Assembly (NCBI GenBank): GCA_017607445.1
Contig: JAEVHH010000003.1
Coordinates: 2,232,001-2,296,000 of the forward strand
Reading direction: 5' to 3'
DNA: 64,000 nt
Source of the DNA: Histoplasma ohiense
Taxonomy: Eukaryota; Ascomycota; Eurotiomycetes; Onygenales; Ajellomycetaceae
Shown: one piece after another, positions 46,905 through 57,902 of the stretch
Position numbering within the stretch: position 1 is the first letter of the stretch
Layout of the letters: each line of letters begins with the position of its first letter
Translations under genes and position numbers: made by a program
Notes under the pieces: model-generated
What the model saw: only the letters and a program-made list of their open reading frames with translations
What the model was told of the DNA's origin: nothing
The model's database searches: none

Positions 46905-47438
46905 TGTAATGGGTGTACTTCAATTAACAATTTGGTACTATCCTAATTACAGATTACAAATTGATTAAGAAAAGAAAGAGAAAAGAAATCAGAAGAAAAG
47001 GTCATATGAAGAGGGTTCTTATAGAGGAAAGTTCAGAGTGGAAGAATATCAGAAGCTGCTCCACAGTGGAGTATGGAGTGGAAGAACATTAAGAGGTACA
47101 CATAAGAATCATTAGAAGCTACACAAGTGTGGAATGTGGGGTGGAGGAATCATTGAGAGCTACACAGAAGAATTGTTAGAGACTATATGAGTGTGGAACA
47201 CAGAGTGGGAGAACATAAGGAGCTACATGGAAGAATTGTTAGAGACTATGTGAGTGTGGAGCACAGAGTGGAAGAATGTTAAGAGCTACACAGAAGAATC
47301 ATTAGAAACTACACAAGTGCGGAGCACGGAGTGGAAGAACATCGAGGGTTACGCGAGGTCACAACAGCCAGGAACGAGCGGGTGCAGGAGGGGAGTTGGT
47401 TGTGTAAGTTAATTACTAACAGGTGCTAACCCGTCACA
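46905..47438 (-). repeat. GypA-3 5' LTR (534 bp)
   Basis: Starts tgtaatgg, ends ccgtcaca. The outer end (47310-47438) keeps about nine CpG sites; the inner end (46905-46970) has none. TATA on the minus strand at about 47018-47024. Confidence 0.95.
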
Positions 47439-47647
47439 TGCATTGACTGGGCTCTTGAACAGACATATTCAATTCTTCTCTAACACTTTTTCAATATATT
47501 CTCAGAGGACAGAGAGTTTCTGAGGTGATAAGTTATATATCAGTTGATATGAAGGTTTCTTACCAGGTTTGAGATCTATGGCATGATCATGAGATGCATG
47601 TTTCACATCAGATATGTCTTCTTGAAATACATCAAGATAATCTTTAT
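47439..47647 (-). pseudogene. GypB-2 RT N-terminus, segment between GypA-3 and hAT-like element
   Basis: Homologous to 2609-2817 of GypB-1, the region in front of the RT catalytic half. It is bounded by the GypA-3 duplication tgcat and the hAT-like duplication atctttat. Confidence 0.88.
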
Positions 47648-47815
47648 TAGACTGGCCGTGTGACCATGCATGGAACTGGGACTAAATATTTCTCCAGTCC
47701 CATTATCAAATTTCTTAGTTCTGATTCCATATAGTGTTTATTAAATTAGTCACTTTACACTGTTTATATTATAAATCTAGTCCCAGGTCATGTTCTTCTT
47801 ATAAATTACTGATTC

Positions 47816-47862
47816 TGGTCCCATTTGGTCCCATTTTAACAAAATGGGACCAAATGGGACCA
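47816..47862. repeat. Perfect 22-bp inverted repeat in hAT-like element
   Basis: Arms 47816-47837 and 47841-47862 are exact reverse complements with a 3-base loop. Each arm contains two ggtccca motifs. It could extrude as a hairpin or present paired transposase sites; this is inference. Confidence 0.95.
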
Positions 47863-47969
47863 TGATTTACCCTATATAGATGATATAATGCTATGAGCGT
47901 TACCAAAAATCATTACCTATCAAAAGAAGTTTAGTGTGTTTATGCTCTAGTTCTATTTTGAACTAGTAA

Positions 47970-48917
47970 TGATAGTGATAGATAGATTCGCCGCGGTAGA
48001 TAGGTTGGCAGCGATAGATTAGCAGCGATAGATTAGCAGCGATAGATTAGCAGCGATAGATTAGCAGCGATAGATTAGCAGCGATAGATTAGCAGCGATA
48101 GATTAGCAGCGATAGATAGATTAGCAGCAGCAATAGATTAGCAGCGATAGATAGATTGGCAGCAGCAATAGATTAGCAGCAATAGATAGATTGGCAGTGG
48201 TAGATAAATTGGCAGCGATAGATAGGTTGGCAGCGATAGATTAGCAGTGATAGATTAGCAGCGATAGATTAGCAGCGATAGATAGATTGGCAGTGATAGA
48301 TAGGTTGGCAGCGATAGATTAGCAGTGATAGATAGCTTAGTAGTGAGGGATAGCTTAGCAGCGAGGGATAGCTTAGCAGTGAGAGATAGCTTAGCAGTGA
48401 GGGATAGCTTAGCAGCGAAGGATAGCTTAGCAGCGAGGGATAGATTGGCAGCGGCGATAGATTAGCAGCGATAGATAGATTGGCAGCAGCGATAGATTAG
48501 CAGCGATAGATTAGCAGCAATAGATTGGCAGCGATAGATAGATTGGCAGTGGTAGATAAATTGGCAGCGATAGATAGATTCGCCGCGGTAGATAGGTTGG
48601 CAGCGATAGATTAGCAGCGATAGATTGGCAGTGATAGCTTAGCAGCGAGGGATAGCTTAGCAGTGAGGGATAGATTGGCAGCGGCGATAGATTAGCAGCG
48701 ATAGATAGATTAGCAGTGATAGATAGATTGACAGCAGTGATAGATTAGCAGCAATAGATAGATTGGCAGTGGTAGATAAATTGGCAGCGATAGCTTAGCA
48801 GCGAGGGATAGCTTGCAGCAATAGATAGGTTGGCAGCGGCGATAGCTTAGCAGCAAGGGATAGCTTAGCAGCGAGGGGTAGCTTGCAGCAATAGATAGGT
48901 TGGCAGCACTAGATAGG
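47970..48917. repeat. Minisatellite inside hAT-like element
   Basis: About 950 bp of related units built on tagattagcagcga (14 bp) with variants tagcttagcagcgaggga (18 bp) and gatagattggcagcggcga. Higher-order blocks are visible: 14-mers first, then 18-mers, then mixed units repeated. Full of CpG. Short open frames on either strand follow from the repeat and are not genes. Confidence 0.95.
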
Positions 48918-49223
48918 GGTGATATCTCCACCAATCATATCATCAGATTGATATCTAAGATATGTATTATATAATCATCAGAACAGGACCAAACCTCAGT
49001 CAAAATCATAGTCAGTCCCAGGTCATGTTCTTATTTTTGATAGTCAGTCACTTTACATGAAATATCAAGATTTATTAGTCCCATTTCACTCATGTTCTAA
49101 TAATTCTAGTCACTTTACACTCCCATTCTGATCCTGGTCCCACTGAAAATCACGCCAAGAAATGGACTGGGACCAAACCAAACCAAATCAAACATGAAAT
49201 TCATGGTCCCACTGGCCAGTCTA

Positions 49224-49438
49224 ATCTTTATAATCATCTGGGATATTTGGCTCAGTTGCTGCATTCACAGCTCATAATGATAAGGCAGCAAATATAATAT
49301 TGCCATCATCAATTAGTATTACAAATTCTTTGACAGTATTCAGATGCATATGATTAATATTTGATGCTTTTCTATAGATTCAACATCTTCACACTCAATT
49401 GATATCAGAGTTCACAGCTTCCAATCACAGCATACTCA
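49224..49438 (-). pseudogene. GypB-2 pol segment between hAT-like element and Tad-4
   Basis: Homologous to 2810-3024 of GypB-1 (between protease and RT). Ends with the first copy of the Tad-4 target duplication aatcacagcatactca (49423-49438). Confidence 0.88.
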
Positions 49439-49589
49439 TCCTTACAACTACCCATGAACATAGAGGTACATTTGAATTTTTCCATTTTCTAACTGTTTTT
49501 CATATAATTTTAACCCTTCAATCCATTCAACATCATCACACATCCTCTGTGATTACTCTACATGTGTGTACTGCACAGATTGAGTGATC

Positions 49590-51100
49590 ATGGAGCTTTC
49601 AATGCTCTTCTGTCCACTCAAGAACATCAATATGGTCTACATCAGATCACTGAAGCTGAAGTCACCAGCCAATTTTATTACTGAAAAGACTGGCAAAAGA
49701 TAGAGAAAGACTGTTACAATGTCTTTTTCAGTTCTCAAAGAAATCAGTGACAGCATTCCCACAGTCATCTCTCAGCTACAGAAACAGTTTGAGAAGACTC
49801 AATAGCAACAGAATCTGCAGCAGAAGACTCTCATCAGATTGACAAAGATTCTGAATAGTTGAGTTGAGAAGAAGAAGCAGTTAGTCAGTCAGAACTTTGT
49901 CTGAGTCTTCTGTGAAAGATTCATCACATATATGACAGCAGATCTGAGCACAGCATCAACTCTGAGAGAGAGTGCTGTCTCAGACACTCATCCACAGTCA
50001 AATTCAATGAAGACAATTACAAAAGAGCTGACTATCTGAGTGAGTATTACACAGAAGAGAAAAAATTCTGCTTTTTCTGAAGTTATCTCTGTTAAAACTG
50101 CAGCTTTCTCAGCTGACAGAGCTAGTGAAGTCAGTCTGCAACTCAAGAACATCAATTAGTCAAGAAATCTCACAGAGAACACAAAGCAACAGAAGAACTC
50201 ACAAATTCTTATCATTCTTCAGTCAGAGAAACAGATCACCCAGCTGCAGCTATATACTGTGCAGCAGATGATTATTGCAAACATTCAGAGAATGAAGAAC
50301 ATGACTAATATGCTGAAGATGAAGCTCATCAGAACAGATTGAGCAATTACATTAAGCAACAGAGATATATACAATGCTCTGATCACTGAGAAGACAGTGA
50401 CTACTCTCTGTGAAGTTCTTGACATCACAGAGATCCAGCTATCAGAGCAGTGATACAATTATACTGTCTCAGAAGTCTCAGAATTCATTCAGAACTGAGA
50501 AGAAACAAGAATCTCCACAGATAAAATGATTGAGAGAGAGATTCTGACTCAGACAAAGATAAAATTAGTGAGCTGTTGACTCTCACAACATGAAGTGAAT
50601 CTCAAGACAGAAAAGATTATATGAATTGTCTTCTTCCTCACTCTGATGAAAGACTTCTCACTCTTCAATACCAGTGAGAGGGTCAGACTCATTGAGAAAA
50701 GATCACTGACAGTGAGATATGACTCAGAATGTCAGAGATACTGCCATTCATCAAAGTATACACAACTGATGAGATGCTCCAACTGCAGCAAGCTCACAAG
50801 CCAGCACAAAAGATCAACAGATGTGAAGTGCAAGAGAGCACCACAGTGTATCAACTACTGTCAACTCTATTCAACTGAGCATCAGCACTGCTCTGTCACA
50901 CTCAGATGCATGAATGGCATTCTCAGACATCTAACTCAAAAGAAGCTAGCAGCTGTCCACTATTTTGATGACAGATGTCACAGAGATGCTCAGAAATGAC
51001 AATCACTGTCAACACAGCCAGCATCAATGATCACAGTAATGATATCTACATCATCCACTCAATCAACTCAGTCAACACAGCTCATCAGACTAGCACCTTA
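49590..51100 (+). pseudogene. Tad-4 ORF1 (Gag-like)
   Basis: ATG 49590, in the same context as the other copies. The Gln-rich coiled-coil-like segment is near 49760-49850. The open zinc-knuckle segment 50646-50999 has C-S-N-C, then C-x2-Y-C, then H-x2-C patterns. TGA codons in between. It would bind LINE RNA. Confidence 0.85.
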
Positions 51101-51119
51101 TAAATGAGTGACTATTCAG

Positions 51120-54100
51120 AGCTCCATCAGTGAAGAGAATGTCATCTGACAGATGACTCACACCAGGCAATGCTCAGCTCACACAGCAGAGTAGCAGCAT
51201 AGTCAAACAGTCAAAGAGTAGTCTAGTCTCAGTATACAGACAACAGATCTGAGACTCTTCAATCTCATTCTGCAGATGAACTTTGACAGCAGTTTATTAA
51301 GTGACTTCTCATACTAGAACATCAACATCAGCAATGCAGCTGATGCTGTAGAAACAATCAGCAGAAAAATCATTCTCTACAGATCTTTTGAGTAAATACA
51401 GTCAGAGCAGCTCTCTGTCACACAGTAGCTCTACAGCTTGCTTTCAAGCAGAGCTGTGAAGTGATCTGTATACAGAAGTCTTACACACATTCTGACATCA
51501 AGACTTCTAATCACTCAGCATATGAGTGCTTTGCATTCATAGACTGCTGAAATGACACTAATCTGAAGCAGTGAGAGAAGAAGAGGCCTCAAGTCATGAC
51601 ATATATACACAAAAATTCAAAAATAAGAACACAGCAACATCAATCTGTGCAAAACAGAGATCTGCTATGAATCAGTATCAATGACTGCTACATTCTCAAT
51701 GTGTACAGACAGTCTGAGACAGACACAGTTATGAACTATCTGATCAATTTGAGCTCACCAGTCTGCTGTCTAGTAGATGAGAATTTCAATGTACAATATG
51801 ATGTCTTTGAATCAGAGACAGTGAATCTGCACTGAGGAGAGAAGCTTGTTCAGTGAATCAGTGAACACAGAATAAACTTTGTGAGAGAGATAGACATTTC
51901 AACTCATGTAACAGATTATGTGATTGATCTCATCTTCTTCAATATAATCTTTGCTTTCACTTCAGTGCATCAAGATTTACACTGCAGCTCAGATCATCAG
52001 TCTATGATTACTATACTATCAACAACATCTCAAACACAGCAGAGCAGAGCTCAGATCAAGATCACAGACTCTCAGCTGAAGTTCTTTGCAGATTTTGTCA
52101 GAGATCTTATGATGAATATATCTTACTCAGATAGAGTTGAGAATGCAGCATAGTTTGATAATCTGATTCAATGCTTCACTCAGAATCTTCTGACTGCAGC
52201 TCAGGCAGTCAGTAAGTCAGTGTAACAAGAACAGACTACAACTCTCTGATGAATAGCAGACTGCTGAAGAGTGCATCAAGAGCTCATCACTCATCAGACA
52301 GAGATCATGAAGCATCAGTTCAAGAACACAGTGTGCAAGATCAAGTGTGCATACTGAAGACAGATGATCAATGAAATCAGAGATGACAGAAATCTGTATC
52401 AGATAATAGTATAACATGAGCTGAAACTCAACCTCAGAGCACTCTCTCTGATAATTGAGAATCAGATCATAGAAGAGACAGCTGTCAAAGCTGAGACATT
52501 TTGACAAGCTATTCTGAAGTGATACAACTCAGTCAATGATTTGAAATACAATCTATTGAATAATGAGCACTGAAGCAGCATGAGAAACCTGTTCTGAGAT
52601 CTTCAAGTTGAGATGAAGAAGATAGAGCATAATATCATTGAAGTACAGAGTATCTCTTCAGACACAGATGAAATCACAGTGCAGCTGCTCAAGATATACT
52701 GACAGTATATATCTCTTTTTGTACAGCAGCTATACAACTGCTGTCTTCAGCTCTGCCACTTCCCACAAATCTGAAAGCTAACAGAGATGACAATGATATT
52801 CAAAATAGATAAGAGAGATAGAAGCTCAGTCTGCTTCTGAAGATTCATTGCTCTTCTCTCAGTAATCTTCAAAAGGCTGAAACACATTGTTGCAAGACAA
52901 CTGATGTACACAGCATTCATTCATAATATAGTCAGCTTGCAGTATGAAGAGATGCTGCTCAGACAATCAGCAATAGATCTGATAGCTGCTTTCACTCATG
53001 AGATGAAGACAGTCTTCACACAAAACAAGAAGATATCTATGATCATAATGAATGTGCAGAGTGTCTTTGATGCTGTGCTGTGCAGACAGCTGCTTCAGCA
53101 AATGACACAACAGAGATGACTGTGCAAGCTGCTACAACTTATTGACAGCTTTCTCATCAAATGCAGAGCTCAGATTCAGCTGAAGAAGATCATCACAGCA
53201 GCATATCAGATACAATGTGACATATCACAGAGATCTTCTCTATCATCAATACTGTTTCTTCTGTATCTGACAGAGCTGCTGTGACAGAATCTGAAATTGT
53301 GCTTTGACTATACAGATGATCTGAATACTTGATAGACTACACACTCACTTGACAGCAATGCTATTCTTCTCAGTCATGATATACAGAGTATTCTGAGATG
53401 AGAAGAGACAAATAAGATGATCTTCACATCAGAGAAACTTGAAATGATTCATCTCATAAGAAAGCAACATAATAAAATATCATCAGTGATTGTATCAGAG
53501 AATCTGATCATACACTCTGTCACTGTCTCAACTGAACAGAAGTCAGTACTTCACTGATTGAGTGTATACTTTGACAGAAGACTCATCTGAAGATCATATG
53601 TCTCTGCTCAGACAAAGAAGACAAGAGCTGTGACTCAGCACATTCAAAGTCTAGAGAAGATCAGAGATGAGTCTCTGACAGATGCTCTGCAGAAGACAGT
53701 CACTATTTATATGATTTCTTCACTGCTCTATAACACAGAGGCCTGGTACAGCAGCTGCACACAGTCAGTAAAGCACACAGACAGAAATGAGAAGATCAGC
53801 TTCTATCTGAGATGACATATGAAAACAGTTGAAAAAATACTTATTATGACAGTCAGAGAAGTTCTTTCAGTTTTTCATACAACATTCATTACAACTCTAT
53901 ACTGAGATGCTGAGCTCTCATCAGCAATGATAGCTCTGAAGAAGATCAAAATGTATTTCACAACAAAGCTTCAGATGATGAATGAGAGACATCCACTGAC
54001 TTCACAAATAGCTCTTTCAATGATCACATATGAAAGAGAGGCTGAAATCTGACAGTATTCAAAGATCAAAATTCAGAGATTGAGAATACTGCTGTCTGCA

Positions 54101-55170
54101 GTCAATAGATTCACACTTGTCATTTCACACTACTCAGAGAAGTGCAGAACAGACCTCACAGAGAGTATAGACAAAAAAAATACTGCTCAGATATTTAAGA
54201 AATGATGAAGAAGTCAATCTTCAATAGATCTATATGTTTTCTCAGATGAATCAGAACAGATTCTTGACAACAGCAGACAGATTGACTATAGCTTTATAGT
54301 CTATCAGAGAAACAAACAGCTGATCAGCTTCTCAGCTGCACTGAGCTCTATGTCACATGTCTTCAATACTGAAGCAGTTGACATCTGCTGTGTATTAGAG
54401 TGTGCAGTGAAGCTTCTACTCTGTGTCACAGATGACAGCATCAACTCTCAGATCTGACTCTACCTTGACAACATCTCAGTCATCTGAGACATACAGAACA
54501 GTGTGACAGTCTTTTTGAACTGAGTCTACAGCTGCTGTCATGAGCTTCTTAGACAATATAGTATGAATCTGAAATGAGCCTCTGAGCATATGAGAATAGA
54601 GAGTAATGAGAAAGCAGACTGTCTGACTAAGTGAACAGTCTCATCTACTGCAGTCTCAGTCTATGAACTTGAGATCATGCTCACAGTCAGTGAGATCCAC
54701 ACAGTGATCAAGCAGTTCAGTCAAGAGACAGAGTGAGAGTGATGAAACAGAGTCTGTGAAAAGCTCTCTGACTGATATCAGAGTTGAAGATTCAGCAGAC
54801 TGACTGTGAAATATCAAGTAAAGATCTCTCTGAAGCTCATTATATCACAGTATGCTCTTCATCACTGACTTGTACTCCACTTCTCTCATGAGAACTTTTT
54901 CTGATATCACAGATGCTTTCAGCATGCAGATGTGAGACTCATCTGTATCTGTGAATACAATAAGAGCTCAGAATATTTGATGCTCTGTTGACATTCACAG
55001 AGACACTTCTCTCACTGATTCAAGAGATCAGCAGCACAGCCACACAACTGAGTGACAGCTGTTGTCTATCTAGAGTCTCTGATCTCTACAGACTTTGTAG
55101 AACTGCTTGACTGCACACAGTTCTACACACAGTACTGCATGAGATAACACAGTCATTTGAGCACACATCA
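51120..55170 (+). pseudogene. Tad-4 ORF2 (endonuclease, RT, RNase H)
   Basis: The endonuclease is recognisable by R-P-Q-V-M-T-Y-I near 51585-51610, the N-F-N-V-like position of GDFN near 51781, and C-S-S-D-H within 51881-52153. RT: open 52904-53119, Y-T-D-D at 53309-53320, thumb 53630-53815. RNase H: F-S-D near 54238, L-x-C-A near 54395, L-D-N near 54465, N-E-K-A-D-C-L near 54605. A Cys/His-rich C-terminus ends near 55150. The motif set places it in the Tad1 clade. Inactive because of TGA stops and frame breaks. Confidence 0.92.
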
Positions 55171-55229
55171 TCTGACAGCCCTCCACAGCAGTTCCAAGCC
55201 TATATAGACAGTACAGATAGCACAACATT

Positions 55230-55470
55230 TGATACAACTGATTCAATCAGTACAATAGATTCAACTGATGCAATCAGTACAAATAGTACAATCAGTTCAA
55301 TCAATACAATTGATTTGATCAGTTCAATCAGTACAAACAGTACAATCAGTTCAATCAGTTCAATCAGTACAATCAGTTCAATCAGTTCAATTGATACAAA
55401 TGGTACAATTGGTACAATTGATACAATCAGTTCAATCAGTTCAATCAGTTCAACTGATGCAAATGATTAA
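55230..55470 (+). repeat. Tad-4 3' UTR minisatellite, 9-bp period
   Basis: Array of atcagtaca/atcagttca/attgataca units, as in the other LINE copies, before the 3' UTR and tail. Confidence 0.9.
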
Positions 55471-56080
55471 ACCAGCATGATGAGCTCATCTGTTTCAACT
55501 AGCTGTGGTGTAATCAGTACAGTCTGTATGCTGACTCAGTTGATATACTCTCAGCTGCAGATATGCACTTTTCTTCTCTCTTCTCACTGCTCTCTCTATC
55601 TCTCTTCATTTCTTTTCTCTCACAATCTTCTTCAGTGCTCTCTTCTCTCTCTCCTCTCAGACTTGTGCTGAGTCATGTGACTGCAAGATGTCACAGAGAG
55701 CACAGTCTTTTCTTCACTCTTCTCTTTATTTTTCTTTTCAGAATACTCATTTTTTCTCTTTTCTTTTATCTATCTCATCTGTCTTTTCTCTGCTGTTAGA
55801 AGCACAGACAGTTCTCAGATCAACTGAGAGAGTTATTCCTCTTCATTCACTGTAAAGCCTTTCAGACACAGCAGCAGCAGTTTCTCTTGAAAATCACACT
55901 ATAGCTTCATCATGAATGATCATACATCAGATCAGAAGTGAATGTGCAGCTCAGTAAAATTCTTTTCAATAAACTGAGTCTTCTCAAGAGTTGTCATCTA
56001 GATTCTGTTTTCTTTCTCTCTGTGTACATAGAAATCTCTTCAGCATAGCACATCTTCATACCCTTCAGAAGGCTTCTGAA

Positions 56081-56099
56081 ACACGGGCGCTGCCCGTGT
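56081..56099 (+). other. 3' hairpin of the Tad LINE
   Basis: acacgggc-gct-gcccgtgt: an 8-bp perfect stem with a 3-base loop, about 40 bases before the tail. In Tad-3 (near 25344) the stem is kept with mutated bases (acatgag/ctcatgt). LINE 3' hairpins are known in other families as recognition sites for the reverse transcriptase. Confidence 0.7.
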
Positions 56100-56137
56100 T
56101 TTCTCCGAGACGTTAAATCAATACAAACAAACAAACA

Positions 56138-57545
56138 AATCACAGCATACTCAAAATTACATCATATCCACTAATGTCAGTCTTTTTGAAATGGTGGAAT
56201 TCTTTTTGAAGAACATGTTCATCATTGATAATCTTCATTGCAGCTCTTCATTGATCATACAACTTAATCTTATGATTATCAACTGCTTTCACTACTTTTG
56301 ATTTATCTTCTGTTTTCAAGAAATATTTTGATGCTCAGATGTGGAACACAAAGTTTGCATCTGTGTCAGAATTCACTAACATCCACACCATCACCCATTC
56401 TGCTTCTATCAGTATTCACATATTCATCATCAATAATCATTTATCTTATAGTCTAGTTGTTTGTATTTCCAATGCAGCAGCTACTTCTACAATTGAGATT
56501 GTTGATTTTTTGCTTATCAGATTTGATTGCATTTTTCAGAGTGTAATATTCAACAATCATTTGCAATATGATTCTTCTTATGACAGTGAGAACATTTCTT
56601 CATTCAGTTATATTTATCTTTCTTGATTTGTTCAGTTGAATCTGTTTGTTCCTCTTATTTTCTCTTGTTTTGACAATTACTAGTTTTATCAGAATAACAC
56701 TGATTTCCCACAAATATCACAGATCTGTCTTTGCAAATGACACATCATCACTTCAGTATATTTTTCTCAAGAGTCTGTAGAGTTCAAAGCAACTCTTCAT
56801 AGTTCTGAGGTTCTTGATTTCAACAGTCAAGTTCAGTGTGTAGTATCTTCAACATCTTACCACACAAATTATCCATTCTTTGTTCTTCACTATATAGAGG
56901 TAAGTAGTATTTCAAGTCTTCAAGATATTTAGAGAAGTTATGTATCAATTGTCATTCTTGTTGCTTTATATTTTGAAACTTTTGACTCATCAATCAGTGC
57001 TGATTCTGTGAATTGTTAATTTGAATTTCTAGATGTGATAGCATATCATCAAAAGTCAACAGTGTTGCTCCTCCACATCTCTTATACAATGATACAAAAT
57101 TCAATCATTTCTGCTTAATATGGGTATCAAGGTAGAGTTTAGCATCATTTATTCTGTATTCTTTCTTTCAATAATATCAGTGATGATATGTAAAGAGAGT
57201 CAACATGCAATCTTTATAGTTCTTGAATTCTAACATATTTTTTTCTCAATAATAGTCCTTAATCTCTAACCTCAGTGGTGTTTCATTATCATTGTTTGTA
57301 TCATTTGCAGATCGATTTTGCAGCAGTTCTGTGATGATATTCTGAATTAATTGAGACTCAATGAAAGTATTTTCACAAATCTGCACTTTCAACTCATTGA
57401 GCTGCTGTTGTGCATGCAGAATAGCTAATTGCTGCTCTCATTCACAGATTTGATCATTCAACTGTTGCAAGTGCACATTGTGATCATCAGAGGCAGTAGA
57501 GGATTCAGATTGATTTTCAAGAGATCTTACACATATTGAAATCAT
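56138..57545 (-). pseudogene. GypB-2 protease and Gag
   Basis: Homologous to 3009-4416 of GypB-1. Protease remnant near 56310-56430; CCHC knuckle near 56560-56605; capsid-like core at about 56980-57230; N-terminus near 57545. Stops throughout. Confidence 0.85.
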
Positions 57546-57631
57546 CTTGCATGTTTTAACTAATGTTGCATGTTTTATTGTAGATGTGCATAACAACAGA
57601 CCACTCAAATAAAGTTTAGAGCAATTTGAAC

Positions 57632-57902
57632 TGTAAAAGATAGTTGTAGATATAATTATGAGAGTAGTGTGAAGTATACATATAGAATGTTAAGAAGATA
57701 GCAATCTCTATAATTCAAAGCTAATCACTGATCTTCTAATATCTATGAATATCAGTGAGTATTATATAGACAATCATCATGCTCTACAGTCATGTATGAT
57801 GCTGTGTGCTATGTTCATTCTTATTACTTCTGACGTGTTCTGTGTTCTTCTATCGCCACATAGCTATTTTCTAATACAGATATCTCCGTTGCGCCTATTA
57901 CA
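57632..57902 (-). repeat. GypB-2 5' LTR (271 bp)
   Basis: tgtaaaag...cctattaca. The outer end retains CpG (ctccgttgcgcc, tatcgcc). It is followed directly by RT sequence of another GypB copy (57903), whose flanking 5-mer ttttc has no partner at 31462-31466. Confidence 0.93.

Larger units (their letters stand above)
41334..47438 (-). mobile_element. GypA-3, complete Ty3/Gypsy chromovirus
   Basis: 6105 bp with two 534 bp LTRs, target duplication tgcat (41329-41333 and 47439-47443), primer site, leader, gag, protease, RT, RNase H, integrase, chromodomain and polypurine tract. It keeps more CC, GG and CpG than GypA-1 and GypA-2 and has the longest open frames in the family, but TGA stops and a mutated RT active site show that it is not autonomous. 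Confidence 0.95.
47648..49223. mobile_element. Non-autonomous DNA transposon, probably hAT-like (1576 bp)
   Basis: Perfect 10-bp terminal inverted repeats tagactggcc/ggccagtcta and an 8-bp duplication atctttat (47640-47647, 49224-49231). The single empty site is at 2810-2817 in GypB-1. TAG-type ends with an 8-bp duplication suggest hAT. It has no transposase frame. Subterminal repeats: agtcccaggtcatgttctt at 47779-47797 and 49014-49032, gtcactttaca three times, and many gggacc/ggtccc motifs. The centre is a minisatellite. CpG and CC/GG are abundant, so it is younger than its host. Confidence 0.85.
49439..56137 (+). mobile_element. Tad-4, full-length Tad1-like LINE
   Basis: 6699 bp from the 5' end tccttacaac to the (acaa)n tail, flanked by the exact 16-bp duplication aatcacagcatactca (49423-49438, 56138-56153). 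It carries 5' UTR, ORF1, ORF2, 9-bp minisatellite, a 3' hairpin and tail. Of the four LINEs it keeps the most CC, GG and CpG, so it is the youngest, but it still has TGA-broken frames. Confidence 0.95.
31467..57902 (-). mobile_element. GypB-2, Ty3/Gypsy chromovirus opened by four insertions
   Basis: Two 271 bp LTRs bracket internal GypB sequence that continues across each insertion without loss. Inserted are GypC-1 (35266-40169, duplication aacaa), GypA-3 (41334-47438, tgcat), a hAT-like element (47648-49223, atctttat) and Tad-4 (49439-56137, 16 bp). Removing them leaves about 7.1 kb. The outer flanks do not match (gcata on the left, ttttc on the right), so the two ends may come from different insertions joined by recombination. 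Confidence 0.9.

Noticed and set aside
47970..48917. CRISPR-like array
   Set aside because: Units are adjacent and all similar, with no unique spacers of constant length, and the context is a eukaryotic transposon. It is a minisatellite.
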